From Streptomyces sp. cf386 (lineage in GTDB: Bacteria > Actinomycetota > Actinomycetes > Streptomycetales > Streptomycetaceae): a stretch of DNA of 64,000 nucleotides. The notes beneath the pieces are model-generated. The model did no database searches. It was not told the origin of the DNA and saw only the letters and a program-made list of their open reading frames with translations. The position numbers and the translations under genes were made by a program. Where the stretch lies: the NCBI RefSeq assembly GCF_900103585.1, contig NZ_FNHV01000022.1, positions 1-64,000 of the forward strand, read 5' to 3'. Below, one piece after another: positions 31,535 to 40,038 of this stretch; the first letter of the stretch is position 1, and every line of letters starts with the position of its first letter.

Positions 31535-33853
31535 TCACCCGAGCCGGGTCAGCTTCGTCCCGAGAGAGGGCTCCCGAAGCTCCGACTGCAGCGCCACGGG
31601 CACACTCTGCGCCCCCGTACCGCCGTCCACCGCCAGCTTGCCGACCACGGTCCCGGCCTTGGTCCCGGCGGCGAGATCCTCGCCGCCGTCGCGGAACGTG
31701 AACTTCAGCTTCTGCCCGGGTACCCCGACCACCTTCAGGTCCTTCGTGGCCACCACCGGCGTACGGCCGCCGAGACCGTCGTCGACATGTCCGACGACCT
31801 GGCCCTTCTTCACCGCGGTCGCCGAGGTGAGCGCCTCCCGGACCGCCTTGACGACCTTCTCGCTGTTGTCCAGCACCAGCTTCAGGCTGGTCCCGCCGTT
31901 GGGGTCCGGAGGCGGGGCGTGCTGGTCCATCATCGTGCCCAGGATCAGCCGGTCCTCGCCGTCCACGGTCCGGTACGCCGCCCAGGACAGCGTGCCGCCC
32001 GCGGCGGTGTTGGAGCCGGTCTTGAGGCCCCTGACGCTCAGGCCGGCCACGAGCAGGTCGTTGTTGTTGTAGATGCGTCCGACGTCGGGGATGTCGGCGT
32101 TGGGCATCGCGACTACCGCGCGGAAGGACTCGAACTTCATGACCGCCTCGGCCAGCTTGAGCTGATCGACGGCCGTGCTGACGGTGCCCTTGTCCAGGCC
32201 GCTGGGGTCGGTGTACGTCGTGTTCGTCATGCCGAGCGACTTGGCCGCCTCGTTCATCTTCCGGACGAACGCGGTCTCGTCCCCGCTCTTCGTGTCCCAC
32301 CGGGCCAGCAGTCGGGCCACGTTGTTGCCGGACGGGATCATCAGCATCTTCAGCATGTCCTGAAGGGTGAAGGTCTGGCCGACCCGCAGCCCCTCGATGC
32401 GCGACTCGTCCTTCGACTTGCCCTCCTCCACGGTCCGGGCGTCGACCGTGACGTCCGGGCCCGGCTCGTCCCTCTTCAGTGGGCGCTCGTGAAGCAGGAC
32501 ATACGCCGTCATGATCTTGGCGACACTCGCCGTCGGGACGGATTTCTGCTCCCCGAACGTCCCGATGCTGCCCGACCCCACGACCGTGACCGCGGCCTGC
32601 CCCTCCTCCGGCCACGGCATGGAGAACGCCTCCCCGCCGATGGTGAAGGACGACGCGCTCGTGTCGAGGGCGAGGGTCGGTTCGGGCAGCGGTCGGAGGA
32701 ACTGGACGACGAGGAGTACCAGCACGACCAGCGCCACGAGAGGTGACCAGATCTTGATCCTGCGCAGGGTCGTGCGCAGCGGGGTGGCCGGTGGCGGCGG
32801 GGTGTTGGTGAGCTGCGCGAGCAGGTCGATCGGGGAGGGAGCGGGCTGCGCCTCCTCCGGCTCGGCGTCCGGCAGATCGTCGACGCTGATCGCCAGCGTC
32901 CTGTCGCGTTCGACCGAGGCGGCCTCCGGCGACCGCAACGCCAGGGTCCGCGTGCTCTCGGATCCCCCGGGGACGGCGGCGTCTGCCTCGGGCTCCTTCG
33001 CGACGGCGTCTTCCCCGGGGTCGTCCGTGGTGGTCGCGTCGGTGGTCGTGTCCGATGCGCTGCCGCTGTCCTTGGCAAGCGCGTCGGTGTCCGGTTCCGG
33101 AGTGGGGTCGCCTACCTCGGCTGCTGCGTCGGTGTCCTCGTCCGGTGCGGCATCGTCCGCCTCGGCTGCCGCGTCGGTGTCCTCGTCCGGCGCAGTGTCG
33201 TCGACCTGTGCAGGCGCCTCGGCGTTCTCGTCCGATTCCTTGCCGTCGTCCTCGGCGTCAGGTGCCTCGTCGGGGAGGGGACCGGCCTCCTGAACCGGGG
33301 CTTCGCCGCCCGCATCGCCCTCGTCGGCCGGTTCGTCGTCAGCGTCGGCGTTTGGTTCGGCCGGTTCCTGCGCTGTCGCGTCGGCGGAGTCCTCCGGTTG
33401 GTCCGGCTCCTGGGTCTCCACGGGCGTCCGTGGTTCCGCTGCCGCTTCCGGTGATTCGGGGTCCGCCCCCGCCGCCCCCGGCTCCTCCTCCGACTGCTCG
33501 GCCGCCGCCGGTTCCGCCTCCTCGTCCGCTGGTTCAGCGGCAGCGTCGGCGTTGGATTCGGCCGGTTCTTGTGCTGTTGCGGGGTCCTCCGGCTGGTCCG
33601 GCTCCTGGGTCTCCTCGGGCGTCTGCGGCTCCTCCGCCGCTTCCGGCGACTCGGACTTCTCCTCCGTCGGCTTCTCCGCCGACTCCGCTTCTGCCGCCGC
33701 CTCCGCCGACTCCGCTTCTGCCGTCGCCTCCCCGGACGCCTTCCCGCTGTCCTTCTCGGCCGACTCCGCGCCCGAACCGTGTTCGGCGCCGCGGGGCTGC
33801 GCCGACGGGTCGTCCTGGTCAAGGACGTCGGTGTCGGGTGTTCGGTCCCCCAT
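31535..33853 (-). CDS. D-alanyl-D-alanine carboxypeptidase (S11) with long acidic repeat tail
   Basis: This 772-residue low-molecular-mass PBP trims the terminal D-Ala of peptidoglycan stem peptides. Residues 1-360 form an acidic, Glu/Ala/Asp/Pro-rich low-complexity cytoplasmic tail with repeats. A membrane segment at about 364-386 follows, then the S11 domain outside with SVAK (Ser443), SGN (508-510) and KTG (611-613). ATG 33853 has AAGGAG upstream. The tail is far longer than in DacA-type enzymes and has no known domain; it might bind a cytosolic partner. It converges on bla across 58 bp. Removal of D-Ala can affect glycopeptide or beta-lactam tolerance, but a role in self-resistance is only suggested by position. 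Confidence 0.9.
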   Translation of the reverse strand: MGDRTPDTDVLDQDDPSAQPRGAEHGSGAESAEKDSGKASGEATAEAESAEAAAEAESAEKPTEEKSESPEAAEEPQTPEETQEPDQPEDPATAQEPAESNADAAAEPADEEAEPAAAEQSEEEPGAAGADPESPEAAAEPRTPVETQEPDQPEDSADATAQEPAEPNADADDEPADEGDAGGEAPVQEAGPLPDEAPDAEDDGKESDENAEAPAQVDDTAPDEDTDAAAEADDAAPDEDTDAAAEVGDPTPEPDTDALAKDSGSASDTTTDATTTDDPGEDAVAKEPEADAAVPGGSESTRTLALRSPEAASVERDRTLAISVDDLPDAEPEEAQPAPSPIDLLAQLTNTPPPPATPLRTTLRRIKIWSPLVALVVLVLLVVQFLRPLPEPTLALDTSASSFTIGGEAFSMPWPEEGQAAVTVVGSGSIGTFGEQKSVPTASVAKIMTAYVLLHERPLKRDEPGPDVTVDARTVEEGKSKDESRIEGLRVGQTFTLQDMLKMLMIPSGNNVARLLARWDTKSGDETAFVRKMNEAAKSLGMTNTTYTDPSGLDKGTVSTAVDQLKLAEAVMKFESFRAVVAMPNADIPDVGRIYNNNDLLVAGLSVRGLKTGSNTAAGGTLSWAAYRTVDGEDRLILGTMMDQHAPPPDPNGGTSLKLVLDNSEKVVKAVREALTSATAVKKGQVVGHVDDGLGGRTPVVATKDLKVVGVPGQKLKFTFRDGGEDLAAGTKAGTVVGKLAVDGGTGAQSVPVALQSELREPSLGTKLTRLG
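33359..33655. repeat. Imperfect ~100-bp duplication in the carboxypeptidase tail
   Basis: The stretch 33359-33460 recurs at 33559-33655. Both encode a block with ETQEPDQPED and AQEPAE. A shorter tandem repeat encoding DEDTDAAAE occurs at about 33110-33200. These are repeats inside one coding sequence, prone to slippage. Confidence 0.75.
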
Positions 33854-34121
33854 CGCTGTCTCCTTCGTGCGCTTGCGACACATGCGTCCTACGAGACGGG
33901 CGGACGGGCACGTCACGTTGCCTAACGCAAGGGCCGGTGATTCTCGCCGGGCGATCCGCGGTCCCAGGGGTCCGGCCGGCGATCGCCACGCGGCGGCGCG
34001 GCCAGCGTAACCGATCACTGTTCGAGGACGGCGGGGCGCGCGGCCCGCGGTGACCGGAAACCGACGTGGCTCCGACATGACTCCGACGGGGCAGGCGGCG
34101 AGCCGCGCGCCCCGCCCCCGG

Positions 34122-35045
34122 CTACGGCGCCTCCGTCAACGTCCGCGCGATGGAGCCGATCGCCTCCGGCCCCACCCGGCAGCACCCCCCGATCAGCCGC
34201 GCCCCGGACGCCCGCCACCCCCGCACCTGCTCGGCGGCGAAGGAGGAACGCCCGTCCCAGGCGCGGGCCTCGGCGTTCCAGGCCTCGCCGCTGTTGGGGT
34301 ACACGACCACCGGCTTGCCCGTGACGCGGGCGGCGGTCTCGACGGCGCCCTCGACGTCCTCGGGTGCGCAGCAGTTCACGCCGACCGCGATCACCTCGTC
34401 GGCATCGGCGGCCAGGGCGAAGGCCTCCTCCAACGGCTGCCCGGCGCGGGTGCGGTCACCGGCGACGGAGTACGACAGCCAGGCCGGGACACCGAGCCCG
34501 CGCACCGCCCGCAGCAGCGCCTCGGCCTCGTCGGCGTCAGGGACCGTCTCCAGTGCCAGTACGTCGGGACGGGCACCGGCGAGCACCTCCAGGCGGGGCC
34601 GGTGGAAGCGCTCCAGCTCGTCCACGCTCAGCCCGTACCGGCCCCGGTACTCGGAGCCGTCCGCGAGCATCGCGCCGTACGGTCCGACCGAGGCGGCCAC
34701 CCAGAGCGGCCGAGTGACGCCCTCGGCCTGCGCCTGCCGTACCGCCTCGCGCGCCAACTCCACGCTCAGCGCGAGCAGTTCGGCTGCCCGCTCCTGCCCG
34801 ATCCCGCGCTTCGCGAACCCCTCGAACGTGGCCTGGTAACTGGACGTGATCGCCACGTCCGCCCCCGCCTCGAAGTAGGCGAGATGCGCCTCGGTGATCG
34901 CCTCGGGCCGCTCCGCGAGCAGCCGCGCCGACCACAGCTCGTCGCTCAGATCGTGCCCGGCGGACTCGAGCTGGTTGGACATCCCACCGTCGAGCACGAC
35001 GGTCCCGGCGGCGAGGGCTTCGGCGAGGGTGATGGTGCTGGTCAT
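34122..35045 (-). CDS. mmuM: Homocysteine S-methyltransferase
   Basis: This 307-residue zinc enzyme makes methionine from homocysteine using S-methylmethionine or a similar donor. The TIM-barrel family motifs are TVVLDGGMSNQLE at the N-terminus and the zinc cysteines in GVNCCAP and GGCCRVGP. The start ATG 35045 is preceded by GAAGGG at long spacing. It stands alone between the carboxypeptidase (268 bp away) and a surface protein. It could support SAM supply for the three methyltransferase steps nearby, but such genes are common outside clusters. The 268-bp gap 33854-34121 holds no recognisable gene. Confidence 0.93.
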   Translation of the reverse strand: MTSTITLAEALAAGTVVLDGGMSNQLESAGHDLSDELWSARLLAERPEAITEAHLAYFEAGADVAITSSYQATFEGFAKRGIGQERAAELLALSVELAREAVRQAQAEGVTRPLWVAASVGPYGAMLADGSEYRGRYGLSVDELERFHRPRLEVLAGARPDVLALETVPDADEAEALLRAVRGLGVPAWLSYSVAGDRTRAGQPLEEAFALAADADEVIAVGVNCCAPEDVEGAVETAARVTGKPVVVYPNSGEAWNAEARAWDGRSSFAAEQVRGWRASGARLIGGCCRVGPEAIGSIARTLTEAP

Positions 35046-35160
35046 GCCGCTGACGGTAACCCTTCCCGAGCCGCACGGCACGATCGGCCCACTCGCTCGC
35101 CCCGGGCCGTACGGTCGGCGCCGGGCGCGTCGGGTGGCGGAGGGGAGGAGAGGGGGACGG

Positions 35161-37287
35161 TCAAGGCCGACCCTGTGTCGCGTGACGCCCGCCCCGTCGG
35201 CGCCCGCGTCCCCGCCCGAACCGCGTCGCCGGCACCCCGAGCCCGACCAGCAGCCCGGCGGCCAGGACGTACGGCCACCAGCCGAGGCCGCCTGCCGTCG
35301 TGCTCGCGGTGGGGGCGCCGGGGGAGGCGACCGGGGGTGCCGTGCGGGGGCTGTCGGAGGTGGGGGAGGGGGCCGTGGTGACTGCGGTGAGGACCACGTC
35401 GTTGCCGTCGCCGCCGCGGTAGCTGATCCGGTACGTGGTGTCGCCCAACTGGAGCTTCTCGCCCTCCTTCAGGCCGGAGAACGCGCCCGTCGTCCTCGCG
35501 TTCCCCCGGTGGTCGAGGACGGTGATCCTCCCGGCGGACTCGCTCGTGCCGGCGGCGGATGCCAGGTCGAGGTCGCCGGCCAGCCGGACCGCGCCCGTGA
35601 CCTTCAACGGGCTGTCGCGCAGCACCAGTTCGCCCTTCGTCGACTGCGTGTAGCCGCCGGAGACGGTCAGTCCGGTCGTGACCACGCCCCCGTTCGTCAG
35701 CGCTCCCTTCACCGTGCCCTTGCCGCTCAGGGACTTCCCCGCGCCCACGCGCAGCCCGGAACTTCCCACGTCCAGCCGGGACTTCGCCGAGGAGAGGCGG
35801 ATCGCCCGGCTGGCGGCGAGCGTCGCGCCGCCGCGCAGGGCGAGGGTGCCGTTCTTGACGGTCGTCGGACCGGTGTACGTCACCGCGCCGCCCGTCAGGG
35901 TCGTCGTAGCGGCCCCCGACTGCGTGAGCGACCCGCTGCCGCCGATCCGGGACAGGGACAGGGCCTTGCGCGTGTTGTTCACGACCAGGGAGCCGTTGTT
36001 GACGACCTTGTGGCGGGCCCCCTGTGTGTAGAGCCCCCCGTCACCGCCGGACCTGCCGCTGCCCAGCCGCAGCACGGCGCCCTTCCCGACCGTCGTCGAG
36101 CCGTCGTAGTACTGCACGGCGGCGAAGGTGACGTCGTTGCCCTTCGTCCCCTTGATGACGACGTCCCCGGCCCCGGGCGCGGCCAGCGTGTCGTGGTACC
36201 GGCCGCCGCCGATGGGGGCGCCCAGCGTCACGGGCCCGTTGTAGTCGAACGTCAGCAGCGAACGGGACCGGGCCGCCAGCAGGTTGATGTAGACGGTCTC
36301 GGCGGTCCCGGGCATGAAGATCTTGTTCGTCGTCCCGTCGCCCCACTGGACGTCGGCGCCCTTGATGTTGGTGCCGCGCTTGTTGACGTTCTTGCGTGCG
36401 GGCGTCCAGTTCAGGGCGGGGTCGCTGAGTGAGGGGCTGGAGTCGCCGCCCTGGTCCGACCAGCTGTACTGGCCGGTGAGAATCACCTTGCTGCCGGGGC
36501 GGGACTGGACGTTGATGTCGCTGCCGTACTCGCGCTGGTAGAAGTCCATGCCCATGGTGACGGTCTGGCCCAGCGGGGTGTCCACGGTGTACGTGCCCTG
36601 GTTGAGGACCTTGCGCACGTTCGGCAGCGACGTCGCGAACTCCGGGCGCCCGGCGTTCACCTGCGTGCCGTTGTCGATCACCCCGGAGAAGGTGTGGGTG
36701 CCCGACAGGTCCCAGGTGCCCCAGAGGAACCGCGGCTGGGTGATCAGCCCGGAGCCGCTGATGGTGCCCAGGTTGTAGTCGACGTTCCGCAGGGACAGGC
36801 GCAGGGTGCCGTCGACCCGGATGTTGTCCTGGTTGAGCCGGAACGCCGGGGTGTTGTACGGGAAGCGCCCGATCAGACCGGTGCTGCCGCCGTTGCCGTA
36901 CTGCAGGGTCGCCCCGCGCTCGACCGTGATCGCCGGCTGGTCTGGGCTGGTCGTGGTGACGTAGGGGTGGTTGCCGCCCTGGATCCGCACGCTCTGCCGC
37001 TGACGGGACTTCGGCAGCGTGAAGTCGCTGTCCTTGGTCAGGACCAGGGTTCCGGTGCCGCGCACGGTGAGCGTGCCCTCACCGCGGAAGACTCCGTCGT
37101 AGGTCGTCGTCCCCGACGGCACGGTGACCACCGTGTCACCGCCGAGCGTCACGTCCCGGCCCGCGAGAACGTCCGCGGTGACGTCTCGCGGGCCGGCGGC
37201 CACCGCGGGGGGAGCGGTGACGGTGAGGGCTGCGACCGCGGCCAGGGCGCCGGCGGTCGCTGCTGTCGTATGGCTGAGGCTGCGCAC
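35161..37287 (-). CDS. Secreted beta-helix protein with autotransporter-type strand repeats
   Basis: This 708-residue exported protein has a Sec signal peptide (1-30, ending AVAA), a long region of Gly/Thr-rich right-handed beta-helix with PATR-like repeats (for example GGAVTYTGPTTVKNGTLALRGG near residue 480), a Ser/Thr/Pro-rich spacer and a C-terminal membrane helix (WWPYVLAAGLLVGLGV) followed by a basic tail. This is how Gram-positive proteins anchor to the surface; an LPXTG motif is absent. GTG 37287 lacks a clear ribosome site, so the start is uncertain. It is divergent from the GH43 operon and shares its operator region, suggesting a role in polysaccharide binding or cleavage. Confidence 0.75.
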   Translation of the reverse strand: MRSLSHTTAATAGALAAVAALTVTAPPAVAAGPRDVTADVLAGRDVTLGGDTVVTVPSGTTTYDGVFRGEGTLTVRGTGTLVLTKDSDFTLPKSRQRQSVRIQGGNHPYVTTTSPDQPAITVERGATLQYGNGGSTGLIGRFPYNTPAFRLNQDNIRVDGTLRLSLRNVDYNLGTISGSGLITQPRFLWGTWDLSGTHTFSGVIDNGTQVNAGRPEFATSLPNVRKVLNQGTYTVDTPLGQTVTMGMDFYQREYGSDINVQSRPGSKVILTGQYSWSDQGGDSSPSLSDPALNWTPARKNVNKRGTNIKGADVQWGDGTTNKIFMPGTAETVYINLLAARSRSLLTFDYNGPVTLGAPIGGGRYHDTLAAPGAGDVVIKGTKGNDVTFAAVQYYDGSTTVGKGAVLRLGSGRSGGDGGLYTQGARHKVVNNGSLVVNNTRKALSLSRIGGSGSLTQSGAATTTLTGGAVTYTGPTTVKNGTLALRGGATLAASRAIRLSSAKSRLDVGSSGLRVGAGKSLSGKGTVKGALTNGGVVTTGLTVSGGYTQSTKGELVLRDSPLKVTGAVRLAGDLDLASAAGTSESAGRITVLDHRGNARTTGAFSGLKEGEKLQLGDTTYRISYRGGDGNDVVLTAVTTAPSPTSDSPRTAPPVASPGAPTASTTAGGLGWWPYVLAAGLLVGLGVPATRFGRGRGRRRGGRHATQGRP

Positions 37288-37411
37288 ATGATCGGGGACG
37301 GTCGGGGACGGCCGCCGATAACAGAAATTTTCCGTTCCTCTTTTGTCTCGCCCGACCCGTTGACCTCCTGGTAACCCGCCCTTACCTTTCAGCCGTTCGT
37401 AATGTCAGATC

Positions 37412-37431
37412 TTGTTCGTTATGCCGAACAA
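37412..37431. promoter_or_regulatory. Palindromic operator between surface protein and GH43 genes
   Basis: TTGTTCG-N6-CGAACAA is a perfect 7+7 inverted repeat 36 bp before the GH43 start. A related direct repeat, GTTCGTAATG at 37395-37404 and GTTCGTTATG at 37414-37423, overlaps it. The form suits a dimeric repressor, perhaps IclR or GntR type, controlling both divergent genes. Confidence 0.6.
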
Positions 37432-37467
37432 TCTCCAACATTCCCCCACCCCCGAGAGGCAGGCCGC

Positions 37468-38595
37468 ATGAGCCGCGATCACGATCTGCCCGAAGCCCTC
37501 GGCCGCAGACTGCTGTTGAGGGGCGCCGTAGCCGCCGGCGCCCTGACCGCCGCCTCGGCGGTGCCCGGCGTCGCCCACGCCGCCGCCCCCGCGCCCCCTG
37601 CCGCACCCCCGAAGGCAGCCCCCTACGTGAACCCCCTCGTCCGGCAGCGCGCCGACCCCCACATCCACCGGCACACCGACGGCCGCTACTACTTCACGGC
37701 CACCGCCCCCGAATACGACCGCATCATCCTGCGCCGCTCCCGCACCCTGAACGGCCTGTCCACGGCGGACGAGTCGGTCATCTGGCGGGCCCACGCCACC
37801 GGCGACATGGGCGCGCACATCTGGGCTCCGGAGCTCCACCGCGTCGGCGGCAAGTGGTACATCTACTTCGCCGCCGCGCCCGCCGAGGACGTCTGGAAGA
37901 TCCGCATCTGGGTGCTGGAGAACGCCCACCCCAACCCCTTCCAGGGCACCTGGGTGGAGAAGGGTCAGATCAAGACGGCCTGGGAGACCTTCTCCCTCGA
38001 CGCCACCACCTTCACCCACCGCGGCACCCGCTACCTGTGCTGGGCACAGCACGAGCCGGGGATGGACAACAACACCGGCCTGTTCCTGTCCGAGATGGCG
38101 AACCCGTGGACGCTGACGGGACCTCAAGTGCGGCTGTCCACACCGGAGTACGACTGGGAGTGCGTCGGCTACAAGGTCAACGAGGGCCCCTACACCCTCA
38201 AGCGCAACGGCCGGATCTTCCTCACCTACTCGGCCTCCGCCACCGACCACCACTACTGCGTCGGCATGCTCACCGCCGACGCCGACGGCAACCTGATGGA
38301 CCCGGCCAGCTGGGCCAAGTCGCCGACCCCGGTCTTCAGCACGAACGACACCGCCAAGCAGTACGGCCCCGGCCACAACTGCTTCACCGTCGCCGAGGAC
38401 GGCCGCAGTGACGTCCTCGTCTACCACGCCCGCCAGTACAAGGACATCGTCGGCGACCCGCTGAACGACCCCAACCGCCACACCCGCGTCCAGAAGCTCG
38501 GCTGGAACCCGGACGGCACCCCGAACTTCGGCATACCCGTGGCAGACACGGCGGCGGAGACGACCGCCGCAGCAACCGTGAAGGAGAGTGCGTGA
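37468..38595 (+). CDS. Tat-exported glycoside hydrolase family 43 (arabinan-type)
   Basis: This 375-residue secreted enzyme has a twin-arginine signal (GRRLLLRGAVAAG, cleavage near AHAA) and a five-bladed propeller of the GH43 type. RADPHIHRHTDGRYYFT carries the general-base Asp, FSLDATTF the pKa-modulating Asp and KVNEGPYTL the general-acid Glu. The likely substrate is arabinose-containing side chains of pectin or arabinoxylan. ATG 37468 follows GAGAGGCAGG. Its stop lies 1 bp before the start of the next hydrolase, so the two are translated together. Confidence 0.85.
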   Translation: MSRDHDLPEALGRRLLLRGAVAAGALTAASAVPGVAHAAAPAPPAAPPKAAPYVNPLVRQRADPHIHRHTDGRYYFTATAPEYDRIILRRSRTLNGLSTADESVIWRAHATGDMGAHIWAPELHRVGGKWYIYFAAAPAEDVWKIRIWVLENAHPNPFQGTWVEKGQIKTAWETFSLDATTFTHRGTRYLCWAQHEPGMDNNTGLFLSEMANPWTLTGPQVRLSTPEYDWECVGYKVNEGPYTLKRNGRIFLTYSASATDHHYCVGMLTADADGNLMDPASWAKSPTPVFSTNDTAKQYGPGHNCFTVAEDGRSDVLVYHARQYKDIVGDPLNDPNRHTRVQKLGWNPDGTPNFGIPVADTAAETTAAATVKESA

Positions 38596-38596
38596 G

Positions 38597-40009
38597 ATGA
38601 GACGTGCGTACGCGGTAATGCTCGCCCTCTGTCTGGCCCTGGCCGCCGCCCTGGTCACCGCCGGGCCCGCCCAGGCGGCACCCCAGACCATCACCACCGG
38701 CACGCAGTTCACCGACACCTCGGGCAACCCGGTGCACGCCCACGGCGGCGGTGTGATCAAGGTCGGCACCTACTACTACTGGTTCGGCGAGCACCGCAAC
38801 GCCGACAACACCTTCCGGTACGTGGACGCCTACCGCTCCACCGACCTGAAGAACTGGGAGTTCAGGAACCACGTCCTGACCCAGTCCAGCGACCCGGAGC
38901 TCGCCACCGCCAACATCGAGCGCCCGAAGGTCATGTACAACGCCTCCACCGGCAAGTTCGTCATGTGGATGCACAAGGAGAACGGCACCGACTACAGCGA
39001 GGCGCGCGCCGCCGTCGCCGTGTCGGACACCGTCGACGGCAACTACACCTGGCAGGGCAGCTTCCGCCCGCTCGGCCAGCACATGTCCCGCGACATCACG
39101 GTCTTCGTCGACACCGACGGCACCGGCTACATGATCTCCGCGGCCCGCGAGAACTACGACCTCCAGATCTACCGCCTGACCAGCGACTACACCGGCATCG
39201 CCGCCCTGGTCGCGGACCCCTGGCACGGCGGCCACCGCGAGGCCCCGGCGCTGTTCAAGCGGAACGGCGTCTACTTCATGCTGACCTCGGGCGCCACCGG
39301 CTGGAGCCCCAACCAGCAGCAGTACGCCACCGCCACCAACATCGCCGGCCCCTGGACCGCGATGACGAACGTCGGCGACTCCACGACCTACGGCTCGCAG
39401 ACCGCGTACGTCCTCCCCGTGCAGGGCACGTCGACCACCTCGTACCTCTACCTGGGCGACCGCTGGGGCAACTCCTTCGGCGGCACCGTCAACGACTCCC
39501 GCTACGTCTGGTTGCCGCTGACCTTCCCCTCCTCGACCTCGATGTCCATGTCCTGGTCCCCGGAGGTCACCATCGACACGGCCACCGGATCGATCAGCGG
39601 CACCAGTGCCACGTACAACACGCTCGTCGCCCGGCACAGCGGCCGGTGCGCCGACGTCACCGGCCAGTCGCAGTTCGCGGGCGCTCAGCTCAAGCAGTAC
39701 GACTGCAACGGCGGCGGCAACCAGAAGTACTGGTTCAAGTCCGTCGGCAGCGGCTACTACCAGCTGATGACCCGGCACAGCTCCCTGTGCGTCCAGGAGA
39801 ACGCGAGCACGGTCACCCAGGAGAACTGCAACGCCTCCGCGACCAACCAGCAGTGGTCCCTCACCACCACCGGCTCCTATGTGAACGTCGTCTCCCGCGC
39901 CACCGGCGAGTGCCTGGACGTGAACGGCGCGTCCACCGCCAACTCCGCCGCGATCATCACCTACACCTGCAACGGAGGAACCAACCAGCAGTGGACGCGC
40001 GGAACCTGA
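38597..40009 (+). CDS. Secreted GH43-like hydrolase with C-terminal CBM13 (ricin B) domain
   Basis: This 470-residue secreted protein has a Sec signal (1-30, ending AQAA), a propeller domain resembling GH43 subfamily 24 exo-beta-1,3-galactanases (residues 31-340) and a beta-trefoil carbohydrate-binding domain (about 345-470) with QKYW and two NQQW motifs typical of CBM13. It probably removes galactan from arabinogalactan or pectin. AAGGAGAG at 38581-38588 selects ATG 38597 over GTG 38588. Second gene of the operon. Confidence 0.83.
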   Translation: MRRAYAVMLALCLALAAALVTAGPAQAAPQTITTGTQFTDTSGNPVHAHGGGVIKVGTYYYWFGEHRNADNTFRYVDAYRSTDLKNWEFRNHVLTQSSDPELATANIERPKVMYNASTGKFVMWMHKENGTDYSEARAAVAVSDTVDGNYTWQGSFRPLGQHMSRDITVFVDTDGTGYMISAARENYDLQIYRLTSDYTGIAALVADPWHGGHREAPALFKRNGVYFMLTSGATGWSPNQQQYATATNIAGPWTAMTNVGDSTTYGSQTAYVLPVQGTSTTSYLYLGDRWGNSFGGTVNDSRYVWLPLTFPSSTSMSMSWSPEVTIDTATGSISGTSATYNTLVARHSGRCADVTGQSQFAGAQLKQYDCNGGGNQKYWFKSVGSGYYQLMTRHSSLCVQENASTVTQENCNASATNQQWSLTTTGSYVNVVSRATGECLDVNGASTANSAAIITYTCNGGTNQQWTRGT

Positions 40010-40015
40010 CGTAAT

Positions 40016-40028
40016 GGCAGCGGCTGCC
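40016..40028. terminator. Short hairpin between convergent genes
   Basis: GGCAG-CGG-CTGCC is a 5-bp perfect stem in the 29-bp gap between convergent hydrolase and lyase genes. Weak but well placed for a bidirectional terminator. Confidence 0.35.
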
Positions 40029-40038
40029 CGAGTCTGCC

